DNA of 64,000 nt, taken from the NCBI GenBank assembly GCA_013214545.1, contig JABSQB010000011.1, positions 1-64,000 on the forward strand, given 5' to 3'. The number at the start of each line of letters is the position of its first letter. Within the stretch, counting starts at the first letter, position 1. The notes beneath the pieces were generated by a model, which did not search any database, was not told where the DNA came from, and was given only the letters and a program-made list of their open reading frames with translations. The DNA is from Henriciella sp. GTDB taxonomy: Bacteria; Pseudomonadota; Alphaproteobacteria; Caulobacterales; Hyphomonadaceae. Positions 26,838 to 36,221 of this stretch are shown here, piece by piece. Both the position numbers and the translations under genes were made by a program.

Positions 26838-28043
26838 ATGACCGAGGCCTACATTTATGACGCCGTGCGAACCCCGCGTGGCAAAGGCAAAAAATCTGGC
26901 AGCCTGCACGAAATTACGGCGCTGGAACTGTCGACTCAAACCCTCGAAGCGATCCGCGACCGCAATGATCTCGACACCCAATATGTCGACGATGTTGTTC
27001 TCGGCTGCGTCTCGCCAGTGGGTGAGCAAGGCGGCGACATTGCCCGTATCGCGGTGCTGAACGCTGACTATGCGCAAACCACGGCCGGCGTTCAGGTTGA
27101 TCGTTTCTGCGCGTCGGGCCTCGAAGCTTGCAACATGGCGGCGGCAAAAGTCATGACCGGCGAGGCCGATATGGCAATTGGCGGCGGTATTGAAAGCATG
27201 AGCCGCGTGCCAATGGGCGCTGCTGGTGGCGCATGGTCGTCTGATCCGCAGATTGCTTTGAAATCCTATTTCTCACCGCAAGGTGTGGGCGCTGACACGA
27301 TCGCCACCAAGTGGGGCTTCTCGCGCGACGATGTCGATGCTTACGCGATCGAGTCGCAACGCCGCGCGGCGCAGGCCTGGGAAGAAAACCGTTTCTCCAA
27401 GTCAATCGTGGCGGTCAAAGACCAGATGGGCGGCATCCAGCTCGACCATGATGAGCATATGCGCCCAGACGCGGACATGCAGAGCCTGGCAGCCCTTAAT
27501 CCAAGCTTTGCTGGAATGGGCGCCATGGGTTTCGACGAAGTGATCAAGCAGCGCTATCCGGAGCTGGAAGCGATCAATCATGTGCATCACGCCGGTAACT
27601 CGTCGGGCATCGTGGACGGGGCATCTGCTGTCCTCTTCGGCTCAAAGGAAATGGGCGAACGGCTCGGCCTGAAGCCACGCGCGCGGGTCAAGCAAATGGC
27701 GTCGATTGGCTCTGAGCCCGGCATCATGCTGACCGGCCCGACGGATGTGACGCTGAAAGCGCTGAAAAAAGCCGGCATGGAAGTCGATGATATTGACCTC
27801 TACGAGCTCAACGAAGCTTTCGCGTCTGTGCCAATGCTGATGATGCATCTGCTCGGCATTGATCATGACAAGATGAACGTGAATGGCGGTGCGATTGCTA
27901 TGGGTCACCCACTCGGCGCGACTGGCGGTATGCTGCTCGGCACCATGGTGGATGAACTCGAACGGGCAGACAAAGAGACCGCTCTGGTCACGCTTTGTGT
28001 TGGCGCCGGTATGGGCACGGCGACCATTATCGAACGCGTTTAA
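26838..28043 (+). CDS. Acetyl-CoA acyltransferase (thiolase), FadA-like
   Basis: A 401-residue degradative thiolase that cleaves 3-ketoacyl-CoA with CoA to acetyl-CoA and a shortened acyl-CoA. The acylated Cys91 is in [14 protein letters not shown], His357 is in GHPLGATGG and the proton-shuttling Cys387 is in [18 protein letters not shown] (about 328-335) is another family mark. GGAGA precedes the ATG. With fadJ immediately downstream it would form the classical trifunctional beta-oxidation pair, here in A-then-B order with a tiny gene between. Confidence 0.95.
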   Translation: MTEAYIYDAVRTPRGKGKKSGSLHEITALELSTQTLEAIRDRNDLDTQYVDDVVLGCVSPVGEQGGDIARIAVLNADYAQTTAGVQVDRFCASGLEACNMAAAKVMTGEADMAIGGGIESMSRVPMGAAGGAWSSDPQIALKSYFSPQGVGADTIATKWGFSRDDVDAYAIESQRRAAQAWEENRFSKSIVAVKDQMGGIQLDHDEHMRPDADMQSLAALNPSFAGMGAMGFDEVIKQRYPELEAINHVHHAGNSSGIVDGASAVLFGSKEMGERLGLKPRARVKQMASIGSEPGIMLTGPTDVTLKALKKAGMEVDDIDLYELNEAFASVPMLMMHLLGIDHDKMNVNGGAIAMGHPLGATGGMLLGTMVDELERADKETALVTLCVGAGMGTATIIERV

Positions 28044-28048
28044 GCGAT

Positions 28049-28243
28049 ATGGGAGAGGCAGGTTTCCCCATTGGCATCGCGATCGGTATTTCATTCGGCG
28101 TCGCGATTGGCGTTTCGATAGATAATATCGGCGCAGGCCTTGCAGCCGGGGTTGCTCTCGGCATCGGGCTCGGACTTGCCCTCTCTCAATCTAAGAAAAA
28201 GTCGGGTGATGACACCCAAGAGTCTCAGGATAAAGACAAATGA
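28049..28243 (+). CDS. Small glycine-zipper membrane protein
   Basis: A 64-residue protein, not recognised. After MGEAGFPIG it consists of two Gly/Ile/Val-rich stretches (GIAIGISFGVAIGVSI and GAGLAAGVALGIGLGLAL) with GxxxG-type spacing, typical of glycine-zipper membrane segments. A charged tail follows ([19 protein letters not shown]). It starts 5 bases after the thiolase stop, and its stop overlaps the fadJ ATG by four bases. Its expression is therefore tied to the beta-oxidation enzymes. It may tether the complex to the membrane, but that is speculation. The longer frame from 27995 overlaps thiolase and is rejected. Confidence 0.65.
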   Translation: MGEAGFPIGIAIGISFGVAIGVSIDNIGAGLAAGVALGIGLGLALSQSKKKSGDDTQESQDKDK

Positions 28244-30477
28244 ACCTCGAAACATTCTCTTTCGATATTGATGGCGACGGCATCGCGCACGCGATCTTTG
28301 ATGTGCCTGGCCGCAGTATGAACACGCTCACCGGCAAGGCTGTTGCCGATATTATCGCAATCACCAATGAAGTTGCGACCAATGACAAGATTACCGGTCT
28401 GGTCATTTCGTCCGGCAAACCGTCTGGCTTCTGCGCCGGCGCGGATCTCGGCGAAATGAACGAGAGCGCTGGTGGCGGCGGCAAGTCCGAAGCTGACATG
28501 TCCGAAGCCGAGCTGAAAGCCATGCAGTTTGAGCGCGGCTTTGCGCTCAACAAGACGTTGCGCGAGCTCGAGACCTGCGGCAAGCCGGTTGCGGTAGCGC
28601 TGAACGGTCTGGCGCTTGGCGGCGGCCTGGAAGTGGCGCTCGCAGGACATTACCGCGTTGCGGCGAATGACAATCCGAAGATCCAGTTCGGTCTGCCAGA
28701 AGCTAAAATCGGCCTGTTGCCTGGTGCTGGCGGAACCCAGCGTCTGCCGCGTTTGATCGGCGTTCAGGAAGCGCTGCCTCTGATCCTTCAGGGCAAAAGC
28801 TTCAACGCCGAGAAGGCGAACAAGATGTGCGTCGTGAATGAACTCGCGGCAGGCTCAGACACTGTGGCCAAGTGTAAGGAATGGATCAAAGCCAATCCAA
28901 ACGCCAAAGCCCCATGGGATGAAAAAGGCTTCAAAATGCCGGGCGGTGTCGTTCACCGTTCGCCGGGCGCTGGTCAGGTTGCGACCATGTCCAACGCTAT
29001 GCTTGCGGCCAACACATACGGAAACTATCCGGCCCAGAAGAACATTCTGTCCTGCGTCTATGAAGGGACACAGGTGCCGATCGACGCCGGTCTGCGGATT
29101 GAAACCCGCTACTTCATCAACACACAGCAACGCCCGGAAGCGAAAGCGATGATCCGGTCGCTCTTCCTGTCCATGCAGGAACTGTCCAAAGGCGGAAACC
29201 GCCCGGCAGGCTATCCGAAGACTGAGTTCAAGAAGATCGCCGTTATCGGCGCTGGTCTGATGGGTGCAGGCATTGCCTATGTTCAAGCGAAAGCCGGCAT
29301 TCCGACGGTCCTCGTCGATGTCTCGAAAGAGAATGCCGAGAAGGGTAAGGATTACTCACGCCGTCTGGTTGAGAAGGATATTTCTCGCGGCAAGTCTACG
29401 CAGGAGAAAGGCGACAAGCTGCTCGACCTGATCACCACGACCGACTCTTATGGTGACGTGAAGGGCGCCGACCTGGTTGTCGAAGCTGTGTTCGAGAATC
29501 CAGAGCTGAAAGCCAAGATCACCAAAATGGCCGAAGATGTGCTGAGTGCCGATGCGGTGTTTGGATCGAACACATCGACCTTGCCGATCACGGGTCTCGC
29601 TGAAGCGTCTCAGCGCCCTGAGAACTTTATCGGCATCCACTTCTTCTCCCCTGTGGAGCGGATGGGGCTGGTTGAGATCATCACCGGCGAAAAGACCAGT
29701 GAGGAAACCCTCGCCAAGTCGATCGATTATGTGCTGGCGATCCGCAAGACGCCGATCGTGGTCAATGATAGCCGCGGCTTCTACACCTCGCGATGCTTCG
29801 GCACCTACACGCAGGAAGGCATGGCGATGCTGGCCGAAGGCATCAAGCCAGCCATTATCGAGAATGTCGGTCGTCAAGCCGGCATGCCAATGGGCGCGCT
29901 GGAAGTGTCTGACTCTGTTGGCCTCGACACCGCCTTGAAAGTCGGCCGCCAAATGGCGCAGGCTGCTGGCATTGATTATGACTCCAATGAGCTTGGTCAG
30001 ATGATGGCCTGGCTGGTCGAAGACCAGGGCCGTGTCGGTCGTAAAGCCGGTAAAGGTTTCTACGATTACAATGAAAAGGGTAAACCGTCGCGCCTGTGGC
30101 CGGACCTCAATACCCGTATCGATGTGACCGTGGACGAGTGCCCACCAGAGTTGAAACAACACCTCACCAACCGCTTCCTGGTCCGTCAGGCTGTGGAAGT
30201 AGCGCGCTGTTTCGAAGAAGGCGTGATCACGGATGCCCGCGACGCGGACATTGGCTCGATCCTGGCTTGGGGCTTCGCGCCGTACACTGGTGGCTGCGCC
30301 TCTTACATGGATCTGATCTGGGGTATCCCGGAATTTGTGGCCGAAGCCGATGCGCTGGCTGAAAAGTATGGCGAGCGTTTCAAAGTCCCGCAGCTCCTGC
30401 GTGATATGGCGGCCAATGGCGAAACCTTCTACTCACGCTTCCCACCTGGTGGTGTGAAAGAAAAAGCCGCGGCGTAA
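28240..30477 (+). CDS. fadJ: Fatty acid oxidation multifunctional enzyme FadJ/FadB-like
   Basis: A 745-residue fusion of enoyl-CoA hydratase and 3-hydroxyacyl-CoA dehydrogenase. The hydratase half has [15 protein letters not shown], the oxyanion [17 protein letters not shown] and catalytic Glu in [19 protein letters not shown]. The Rossmann dehydrogenase begins at about residue 328 with [20 protein letters not shown] and has [18 protein letters not shown], with the active His in the latter. It performs hydration and NAD-linked oxidation before thiolysis. The overlap ATGA with the small membrane protein and the terminator after the stop mark it as the operon's last gene. FadB versus FadJ cannot be separated from sequence alone. 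Confidence 0.94.
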   Translation: MNLETFSFDIDGDGIAHAIFDVPGRSMNTLTGKAVADIIAITNEVATNDKITGLVISSGKPSGFCAGADLGEMNESAGGGGKSEADMSEAELKAMQFERGFALNKTLRELETCGKPVAVALNGLALGGGLEVALAGHYRVAANDNPKIQFGLPEAKIGLLPGAGGTQRLPRLIGVQEALPLILQGKSFNAEKANKMCVVNELAAGSDTVAKCKEWIKANPNAKAPWDEKGFKMPGGVVHRSPGAGQVATMSNAMLAANTYGNYPAQKNILSCVYEGTQVPIDAGLRIETRYFINTQQRPEAKAMIRSLFLSMQELSKGGNRPAGYPKTEFKKIAVIGAGLMGAGIAYVQAKAGIPTVLVDVSKENAEKGKDYSRRLVEKDISRGKSTQEKGDKLLDLITTTDSYGDVKGADLVVEAVFENPELKAKITKMAEDVLSADAVFGSNTSTLPITGLAEASQRPENFIGIHFFSPVERMGLVEIITGEKTSEETLAKSIDYVLAIRKTPIVVNDSRGFYTSRCFGTYTQEGMAMLAEGIKPAIIENVGRQAGMPMGALEVSDSVGLDTALKVGRQMAQAAGIDYDSNELGQMMAWLVEDQGRVGRKAGKGFYDYNEKGKPSRLWPDLNTRIDVTVDECPPELKQHLTNRFLVRQAVEVARCFEEGVITDARDADIGSILAWGFAPYTGGCASYMDLIWGIPEFVAEADALAEKYGERFKVPQLLRDMAANGETFYSRFPPGGVKEKAAA

Positions 30478-30503
30478 ACCGCGACTTTTCAAGATGGAAA
30501 AAG

Positions 30504-30535
30504 AAAGGCCGGAGCATTTTGCTCCGGCCTTTTTT
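30504..30535. terminator. Bidirectional terminator between fadJ and the OmpA-like gene
   Basis: AAAGGCCGGAGCA (30504-30516), loop TTT, TGCTCCGGCCTTT (30520-30532), then further T residues to 30535. An A-rich run precedes the stem, so it also ends in U on the minus strand. It serves both fadJ (+) and the convergent OmpA-like gene (-). Confidence 0.88.
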
Positions 30536-30537
30536 GC

Positions 30538-31173
30538 TCAGGCGCCGCCTTCAACGATTGGCGTGAGAAGAATCTCTACGCGTCTGTTGGCTGCACGGCC
30601 TTCCTGAGTGGCGTTATCAGCAATGGGTTGCGTCTCTCCCATGCCGATTGCGTTCAGTCTTACTGACTGAACACCGCTATTGGCCAAATAGGTCTGTACT
30701 GACGAGGCACGACGTTCTGACAAGGCCTGGTTATAGGCGTCGTCACCATCGGAGCTCGCGTGACCGACCACATCGACCGCAGTCTTTGGGTATTCCAGCA
30801 ATGTCGCGCTGACATCATTCAGCGGTCCATAAAAATCACCTTTGATAGTCGAGCTGTTGACATCAAATGTCAGGCCAGACGGCATGGACAGCGCAATCTG
30901 GTCGCCGACACGCTCGACACCAATACCTGTGCCAGCGGTTTGCTCGCGCAGTTTGGCTTCCTGGCGATCCATATAGACGCCGACACCAGCGCCTGCTAGG
31001 GCGCCGACAACCGCGCCGATCGCGGCATTTCTCTTATCGTCTCCGCCGGCCATCATGCCGACGCCTGCGCCAATGATGGCGCCGCCCGCAGTCGTCCCCA
31101 GAGTGCGGTTTGAAACGTTCTGGCAGCCTGCGATCAGAGTCGCTGCTGCTAGGATGGTAAGTGTGGTTTTCAT
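30538..31173 (-). CDS. OmpA-family lipoprotein with glycine-zipper domain
   Basis: A 211-residue lipoprotein of the YiaD type. The signal ends TLIAGC (Cys17). A glycine-zipper segment follows (TAGGAIIGAGVGMMAGG and AIGAVVGALAGAGVGVY, about 28-66). A C-terminal OmpA domain (about 100-205) has the peptidoglycan-binding VDVVGHASSDGDDAYNQALS and NRRVEILLTP. It probably ties the outer membrane to the cell wall. Start ATG 31173 has GGGAGA about 8 bases upstream; the longer frame to 31254 is not needed. It is divergent from the stress protein gene over 172 bases with no obvious motif. Confidence 0.9.
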   Translation of the reverse strand: MKTTLTILAAATLIAGCQNVSNRTLGTTAGGAIIGAGVGMMAGGDDKRNAAIGAVVGALAGAGVGVYMDRQEAKLREQTAGTGIGVERVGDQIALSMPSGLTFDVNSSTIKGDFYGPLNDVSATLLEYPKTAVDVVGHASSDGDDAYNQALSERRASSVQTYLANSGVQSVRLNAIGMGETQPIADNATQEGRAANRRVEILLTPIVEGGA

Positions 31174-31345
31174 GAATGATCTCCCAGCTTCGATTAGAAC
31201 ACGCCATTTCGACTCGATTTTTCCAAGTGAATTATTGGAAACGTTGTGGATCATCAGATCCGTCGCAATCCACTAAGTAGAATCCCATATTCCGCCAATC
31301 CAGGCGCGTTCCTACCTGATTCAAGACAGCAAAAGGAGCGAAACT

Positions 31346-32182
31346 ATGGCCGTATTGTGCGTTCTGGGCGGAGACGTTGAGCGTAGCGCCCCCCATCTCG
31401 AAACCTCAATCACTGTGGCAAAGCACTTGGGAACGAGCCTTGACGGCCTGCTTGCCATGCCGGATCCGGCCAATACCGCAATGTATTTTGTCTCCGCAGA
31501 AGCCGTGATGGCCGGGGCCTCCGGTGTTAGCGCGGTATCTGATGCGCAAACGTCGCTTCGAAAGGACTTCGACGCCGCCTTCAAGACCGCTGTATCGGCA
31601 GCCGGGAGCTGGCTGAAAGCCGATATCCTGCACAAAACCGGTCATGTTCAGTCGCTTGTCGCCAACCATGGCATCCTGAGCGACGCAACCGTGTTTCCAC
31701 GTGAAGCGGCGCAGTCCGGGCATGCTTTGAACCCGGTCTACGAGTACGTGTTGATGGAAGAAAGGCTGCCTGCGATCCTGGCAGCCCCATCCGGAAAGAT
31801 CTCCGGTCCGGTTGTGATTGGCTGGGATGGCACGCCGCGCGCGATGCGTTCGGTGCGGGCCCACTTGCCACTGATTCAGTCGCTGGGCGAGGCTGTGGTC
31901 GCGCACAATCCGGACAAGGATCGCGAGCTTGGCGGCGCCCCTGAAATCACCACACCCGAAGCCGTGTCTGACTGGCTGCACAATGAGCGGGTCAAGGCAA
32001 AGGTCGAAACCTTCTCTGGCAAAGTCTCTGATGGCCTGCTCAAGATTGCCAAGGATCACGAGGCTGGTCTCATCGTAATGGGCGCCTATGGCCACAGCCG
32101 GATCGGACAAATGCTGTTCGGCGGAACCAGCCGGGCGCTGATGCAAGCTGAAGATGGCCCAGCCCTGGCGCTGGCACACTAG
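31346..32182 (+). CDS. Universal stress protein (UspA family)
   Basis: A 278-residue double-length Usp protein. The C-terminal half carries the ATP-binding pattern G-x2-G-x9-GT in GAYGHSRIGQMLFGGTSRAL. The N-terminal half (MAVLCVLGGDVERSAPHLET) is a degenerate second domain. PVVIGWDGTPRAMRSVRAHL marks the start of the second domain at about residue 150. Such proteins act in stress survival, often as ATP-binding switches. AAGGAG precedes the start. The next small gene follows after 14 bases. Confidence 0.88.
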   Translation: MAVLCVLGGDVERSAPHLETSITVAKHLGTSLDGLLAMPDPANTAMYFVSAEAVMAGASGVSAVSDAQTSLRKDFDAAFKTAVSAAGSWLKADILHKTGHVQSLVANHGILSDATVFPREAAQSGHALNPVYEYVLMEERLPAILAAPSGKISGPVVIGWDGTPRAMRSVRAHLPLIQSLGEAVVAHNPDKDRELGGAPEITTPEAVSDWLHNERVKAKVETFSGKVSDGLLKIAKDHEAGLIVMGAYGHSRIGQMLFGGTSRALMQAEDGPALALAH

Positions 32183-32196
32183 AGGGGGAGTCAAAG

Positions 32197-32592
32197 ATGC
32201 CTTTGAGACAAATCGTGCTGCGGCTGGCCCGCAATCCTGGCTACCCGGACGGCGACGACCAGCAGGGCTATGTCCTCATCGCGCCGCTGGATGCGGGTGG
32301 CAAGATCGACCTGGAACTGTGGCGGGCCCTGCGTGCCAGATGCACCGTTGATCGCTTTCATCCCGACCCTGCAGAGAAAGCCGACGGTCTGCTGACGCAT
32401 CGCGGCAATCAGTGGCGGTTTCATTATGACGAGGATGAGGAGGGCCCGGATGAAGGCGGGTATCGGCTTGGTGACCATGTCTTCAGGCCCGGTGAATATG
32501 TCACCATCGCCTCGCATGGCGAGGATCCGTTGACCTATATCGTGACAGAAGTTGAGCGAGTGCATGAGGACCAATCCGGCGCGCGATCATGA
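32197..32592 (+). CDS. Conserved hypothetical protein
   Basis: A 131-residue soluble protein with no signal peptide or membrane segment, and I cannot name the family with certainty. It contains GYVLIAPLDAGGKIDLELWR, the acidic HYDEDEEGPDEGGYRLGDH and the beta-rich FRPGEYVTIASHGEDPLTYIV. It begins 14 bases after the stress protein with a strong GAGGGGGAG site, so the two are very likely co-expressed. A role linked to the stress protein is therefore a guess. Confidence 0.6.
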   Translation: MPLRQIVLRLARNPGYPDGDDQQGYVLIAPLDAGGKIDLELWRALRARCTVDRFHPDPAEKADGLLTHRGNQWRFHYDEDEEGPDEGGYRLGDHVFRPGEYVTIASHGEDPLTYIVTEVERVHEDQSGARS

Positions 32593-32703
32593 ATGCGCGG
32601 CAACTGAACACAGGGCAACGAAAGCGGGCTAAAATGCCCTGATTCAGCCCTGTTTTTGTTGCGGAAGACGGCTTATGTCAGACGCTCAAACAGGAGTGTC
32701 CCG

Positions 32704-33573
32704 ATGTTATCTGCTACGGTTTCAGCCATTGCACTGGTTATGGCGATTGGTCCGCATCTGCACGTTAGCTTGCAGGCGGCGATCGATGAAGCGCAACCGG
32801 TCACGGAAACGGCCGTCGAAGAGACAGCGCTAGATGAAAGCGTGCCGGAACTTCCTGAAACAGCGCCCGAAGACGACTCCGCGCCGCTTTCCATGCCACT
32901 GGAGAGCGATCCAATCGCTGAGGCCGTGGAGGCTGTGTCCGATCCGGTTGACCCAGTCGCTGAAACCATACTCACAGCCGAGCCTGAAACGGCCGAACCA
33001 ACACCTGTCACCTCCAATCAGGTTGCAGAGGCGGAGTGGCCTGCCATTCTGGATCAGGTCAGCGCCGCTTTATCTGCCGCGCGCACGGCGAAGGGAAACT
33101 TCGTTCAAACCAATGCGGATGGCAGCATTACGAGCGGAACATTTGCGCTGAACCGTCCGGGGCGGATGCGGTTTGACTATGATGACCCAACTCCGATCCT
33201 GATCGTCTCGAACGGGACGACTGTCGCGATGGAAGATAGCGAACTGGAAACCGTCGACCGGGTGCCGATTGGTTCCACACCACTGGGCCTCATTCTGTCG
33301 ACCGATTTGCGATTTGACGAAGACGTCGAAGTGCTCAGCATCTTGCAAAATGCCGATCGGGTCGGTGTTCGCGTGAGCGATGCCACTGGCGAGCTTGAAG
33401 GCACGCTGACCATGGTGCTGGATGCAACCAGCTATGATTTGCAGGGTTGGCTCGCCACGGATGGCAATTTGCAGACTACCGTGGTCGATTTGTTCGATGT
33501 TGAAAAGAATGTGCGTCTTGATCCGCGTCTCTTCCGGCTTGATGATGCCGAGGATGAGGAAGACGAACGCTAG
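32704..33573 (+). CDS. LolA-like outer-membrane lipoprotein carrier with acidic extension
   Basis: A 289-residue exported protein. After a signal-like N-terminus (about residues 1-25) comes an unusually long Glu/Pro/Thr-rich acidic segment (about 27-107). A LolA-type half-barrel domain then starts at about residue 108 with AAKGNFVQ-like (AKGNFVQTNADGS) and has FALNRPGRMRFDYDD and VSNGTTVAMED. LolA ferries lipoproteins across the periplasm. The acidic extension is atypical and could be a spacer to a membrane anchor. ATG 32704 has AGGAG 7 bases upstream. The terminator at 33602-33632 follows closely. Confidence 0.78.
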   Translation: MLSATVSAIALVMAIGPHLHVSLQAAIDEAQPVTETAVEETALDESVPELPETAPEDDSAPLSMPLESDPIAEAVEAVSDPVDPVAETILTAEPETAEPTPVTSNQVAEAEWPAILDQVSAALSAARTAKGNFVQTNADGSITSGTFALNRPGRMRFDYDDPTPILIVSNGTTVAMEDSELETVDRVPIGSTPLGLILSTDLRFDEDVEVLSILQNADRVGVRVSDATGELEGTLTMVLDATSYDLQGWLATDGNLQTTVVDLFDVEKNVRLDPRLFRLDDAEDEEDER

Positions 33574-33601
33574 AGCAGGGAACTGCACAGCTGAAACGAA
33601 A

Positions 33602-33634
33602 AAGGCCAGGCCGGATAAACCGGTCTGGCCTTCT
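33602..33634 (+). terminator. Intrinsic terminator after the LolA-like gene
   Basis: AAGGCCAGGCCGG (33602-33614), loop ATAAA, CCGGTCTGGCCTT (33620-33632). The stem is 13 pairs with one G-U. The T-run is weak (TTCTCTT). Confidence 0.7.
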
Positions 33635-33727
33635 CTTAGGTCCGCGTTACGTCCCCACGACTCACGAACTAAAAGCGTACGCGCTGGCTGTTGTTTGCCC
33701 CTATTAAACAGGCGCTGTACAAGTTAT

Positions 33728-33744
33728 ACATACCAGCGGTATGT
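33728..33744. promoter_or_regulatory. Inverted-repeat operator upstream of the TetR gene
   Basis: ACATACC (33728-33734), AGC, GGTATGT (33738-33744) is a perfect 7-base inverted repeat ending 27 bases before the TetR ATG. Size, spacing and position fit a TetR/AcrR-type autoregulatory operator. Confidence 0.6.
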
Positions 33745-33771
33745 TAAACGTCAATTACTGATGGCTGGGTA

Positions 33772-34365
33772 ATGGCGCGTAGATCGAAAGCTGATGCAGA
33801 AAAGACACGCGAGCGGCTGCTCGAAGTGGCTACACGCCTGTATGGCGAGCGCGGCTATTCTGACACTTCCATCGCTGATATCTGCGCTGAGCTGGATATC
33901 ACCAAAGGCGCCTTGTTCCACCATTTCAAGTCCAAAGTGGAGCTGTTCCGAGAGGTTTGGACGCGGCTTCAGGTCGAAATGGACAGCGAAGCGCGCGCTG
34001 CGGCGATCGCAGCCCGCAGTCTGACCGATCCCTATGCGGCGTTCATGGCCGGGTCACGGACCTATCTGAAATACGTCGCGCGCAAGGATTTCCAGCAAAT
34101 CGTTCTGATCGACGGGCCTTATGTGCTGGGCCTTCGCGGCTGGTATGAAAGTGACCATGATCTCGGCATTCAGAACGTCACGGCGGGCGTGCGATATTTA
34201 TCCAAAAAAGGTCTTGTCGCGCCAGAGAATGTGGAGCCTATCGCCATCATGCTGCAAAGCGCGCTCAATGGCGCCGGGTTTGCGCTGCTGCGCGGAGACG
34301 ACGATGGCGCCTCTTCAGAGGACTTTTACAAGGCGTTTGAAACGCTGGTGAAGAGCCTGCGTTAG
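33772..34365 (+). CDS. TetR/AcrR-family transcriptional regulator
   Basis: A 197-residue repressor. The N-terminal HTH spans about residues 10-57 ([20 protein letters not shown], then [20 protein letters not shown]). A C-terminal ligand domain follows. The ligand is unknown. A perfect inverted repeat lies just upstream, suggesting self-repression. No efflux or lipid gene is adjacent on the same strand; the convergent gene is carA, with which it shares TTAG at the stops. Ribosome site weak. Confidence 0.88.
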   Translation: MARRSKADAEKTRERLLEVATRLYGERGYSDTSIADICAELDITKGALFHHFKSKVELFREVWTRLQVEMDSEARAAAIAARSLTDPYAAFMAGSRTYLKYVARKDFQQIVLIDGPYVLGLRGWYESDHDLGIQNVTAGVRYLSKKGLVAPENVEPIAIMLQSALNGAGFALLRGDDDGASSEDFYKAFETLVKSLR

Positions 34366-35531
34366 GCCTCCATCAGGTCGGCAAACCGTTTGAACAGATA
34401 GAAGCTGTCCTGCGGGCCAGGGCTCGCTTCCGGGTGATGCTGGACAGAAATGATAGGCTTGCCTGCGACTTTGAGACCGGAATTGGTGCCGTCAAACAGG
34501 GAACGGTGGCTCTCTTCTACGCCGGTAGGCAGCGTCGCCACATCAACGGTAAAGCCATGATTCATAGAGACAATTTCGACTTTGCCCGTTTCCAGATCCT
34601 TGACCGGGTGATTGGCGCCGTGATGCCCTTGCTCCATCTTCATGGTCTTGGCGCCGAGCGTCAGGGCCAGCAATTGGTGGCCGAGGCATATCCCAAGAAT
34701 GGGCATTCCGCTGTCCACCAGCGTTTTTAGCATCGTTCCAGCACGCTCAAATGTTGCTGCCGGATCGCCAGGGCCATTCGACAGAACCACGCCGTCCGGC
34801 TTGAGGTCAGCAATTGTATCGAAACTGGTATCGCCATTCACCACCGTGGCGCGAATGCCCACTTCTGCCAGATTGCGCAGAATGTTCTTCTTTACGCCGA
34901 AATCGACGACCACGACATGCTTTTCGCCGCTGCTGTCACCGGCAAAGCCGGTTCCGAGGTCCCACAGCCGTTCAGAATGGTCATATTCGGCGTCCGCATC
35001 GACTTTGGCGGCGAGATCGGCGGCTTCCAGGCCTTCCCAGGCTTGCGCAGCTCTGATCAGCGCTTCGGTGTCGATCTGTCCGTCAGGTGCGTACTGAATG
35101 GCGCATTTCTGCATGCCATTTTCGCGTATCAGGCGAGTCAGCGCTCTTGTGTCGACGCCGGAGAGGCCAACAATACCCTTTTTGGCAAGCCAGGCGTCGA
35201 AATGATCATCGGCGCGCCAGTTCGATGGTGGCGTGATGGATTCGCGAAAAACCGTCCCTACAGCGGCTTTGGCGGCATTTTCGCTCGATTCTTCGTGATC
35301 TTCGGGGTTTGCACCCACATTTCCGATGTGCGGGAAGGTAAACAGCACCACCTGCTCCGCATATGACGGATCGGTAAGAATCTCCTGATATCCGGTCATG
35401 GCCGTGTTGAAACACAACTCCCCAACCGCCGTACCGACTGCGCCAGAGCCAATTCCTAGGAATACTGTCCCATCTGCCAAAGCGAGCGCTCCACTGGCCT
35501 GGCTGGCAAAGTTGGATTGATTTTTGTCCAT
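34362..35531 (-). CDS. carA: Carbamoyl-phosphate synthase small subunit
   Basis: A 389-residue glutaminase subunit that feeds ammonia to CarB for arginine and pyrimidine synthesis. The class I glutamine amidotransferase Cys is in [11 protein letters not shown], and [10 protein letters not shown] and [16 protein letters not shown] are present. [17 protein letters not shown] marks the N-terminal CarA domain, and the C-terminal [15 protein letters not shown] supplies the catalytic His and Glu. The long CarB is not in the window. It is divergent from yqeY across 147 bases, part of the alphaproteobacterial carA-yqeY-dnaG-rpoD arrangement. Confidence 0.97.
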   Translation of the reverse strand: MDKNQSNFASQASGALALADGTVFLGIGSGAVGTAVGELCFNTAMTGYQEILTDPSYAEQVVLFTFPHIGNVGANPEDHEESSENAAKAAVGTVFRESITPPSNWRADDHFDAWLAKKGIVGLSGVDTRALTRLIRENGMQKCAIQYAPDGQIDTEALIRAAQAWEGLEAADLAAKVDADAEYDHSERLWDLGTGFAGDSSGEKHVVVVDFGVKKNILRNLAEVGIRATVVNGDTSFDTIADLKPDGVVLSNGPGDPAATFERAGTMLKTLVDSGMPILGICLGHQLLALTLGAKTMKMEQGHHGANHPVKDLETGKVEIVSMNHGFTVDVATLPTGVEESHRSLFDGTNSGLKVAGKPIISVQHHPEASPGPQDSFYLFKRFADLMEA

Positions 35532-35678
35532 CTAACGCTTATCTCCGCGACTTCGCTGGACTCTTGAAGTCCACTTTGCCTTAATGCTTTTGGGGCAAAC
35601 GGGTGGCAGATAGAGTGTTGCGGGCCGAGCCGTCAAGCGGATTCGGCGCATAAAAATGAGGCTTTAGAGGCGTCAATT

Positions 35679-36167
35679 ATGGGTCAGATGGATCAAACCA
35701 TCCAAATCACACTTCGTAACCGCATTGATGCGGCCCTTACCCGGGCCGAATCTGAACAACCATGCGGTGTGGAGGCGCAAACACTCCGTCTGATTAAGTG
35801 TGCCATGGATGATCGAGATGTGATCGCACGCAAGCGCGGCGAATGCTCAGGCTGTGACAATGAAGTGATTGAAGAATTGCTCGAGACCATGGCTGATCAG
35901 CGCGAACAATCGATCAAACAGTTTGACGATGCCGGGCGCATCGCGGACGCCGAGCGTGAGCGCGAGGAACTGGAAGTGATTATGAGCTTCCTGCCAGAGC
36001 CGCTCTCCGGTGACGCGCTGCAATCTGCGGCAGCGCAAGTCGTGACCGAATTGCAGGCCAGAAAGCTGAAAGATGTTGGTCGCTGTATGACCGCGCTGCG
36101 CAAAAAGTTTCCGGGCCGGATTGAGTGCGGACCGGCCAGCAAGGCTGTTCGCGCGGCGATAGGCTAG
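35679..36167 (+). CDS. GatB/YqeY domain protein
   Basis: A 162-residue helical protein of the YqeY family, related to the tRNA-binding tail of GatB. It is known mainly from conserved position beside dnaG and rpoD. Typical elements are TLRLIKCAMDDRDVIARKRG, the acidic helix DEVIEELLETM-like region and SFLPEPLSGD. A CSGCDN pair of cysteines replaces the usual charged loop. The function of the family remains unclear; tRNA or ribosome binding is assumed. ATG 35688 is an alternative start. Confidence 0.85.
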   Translation: MGQMDQTIQITLRNRIDAALTRAESEQPCGVEAQTLRLIKCAMDDRDVIARKRGECSGCDNEVIEELLETMADQREQSIKQFDDAGRIADAEREREELEVIMSFLPEPLSGDALQSAAAQVVTELQARKLKDVGRCMTALRKKFPGRIECGPASKAVRAAIG

Positions 36168-36221
36168 ACGAACCCCCAAAATTCAGGGCATCTCTCTCGC
36201 ATCAAATGCGGGAGATGAATC

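Noticed and set aside
33761-33774. A three-codon upstream frame (ATG GCT GGG TAA) overlapping the TetR start
   Set aside because: Too short to support without translation data; likely chance.
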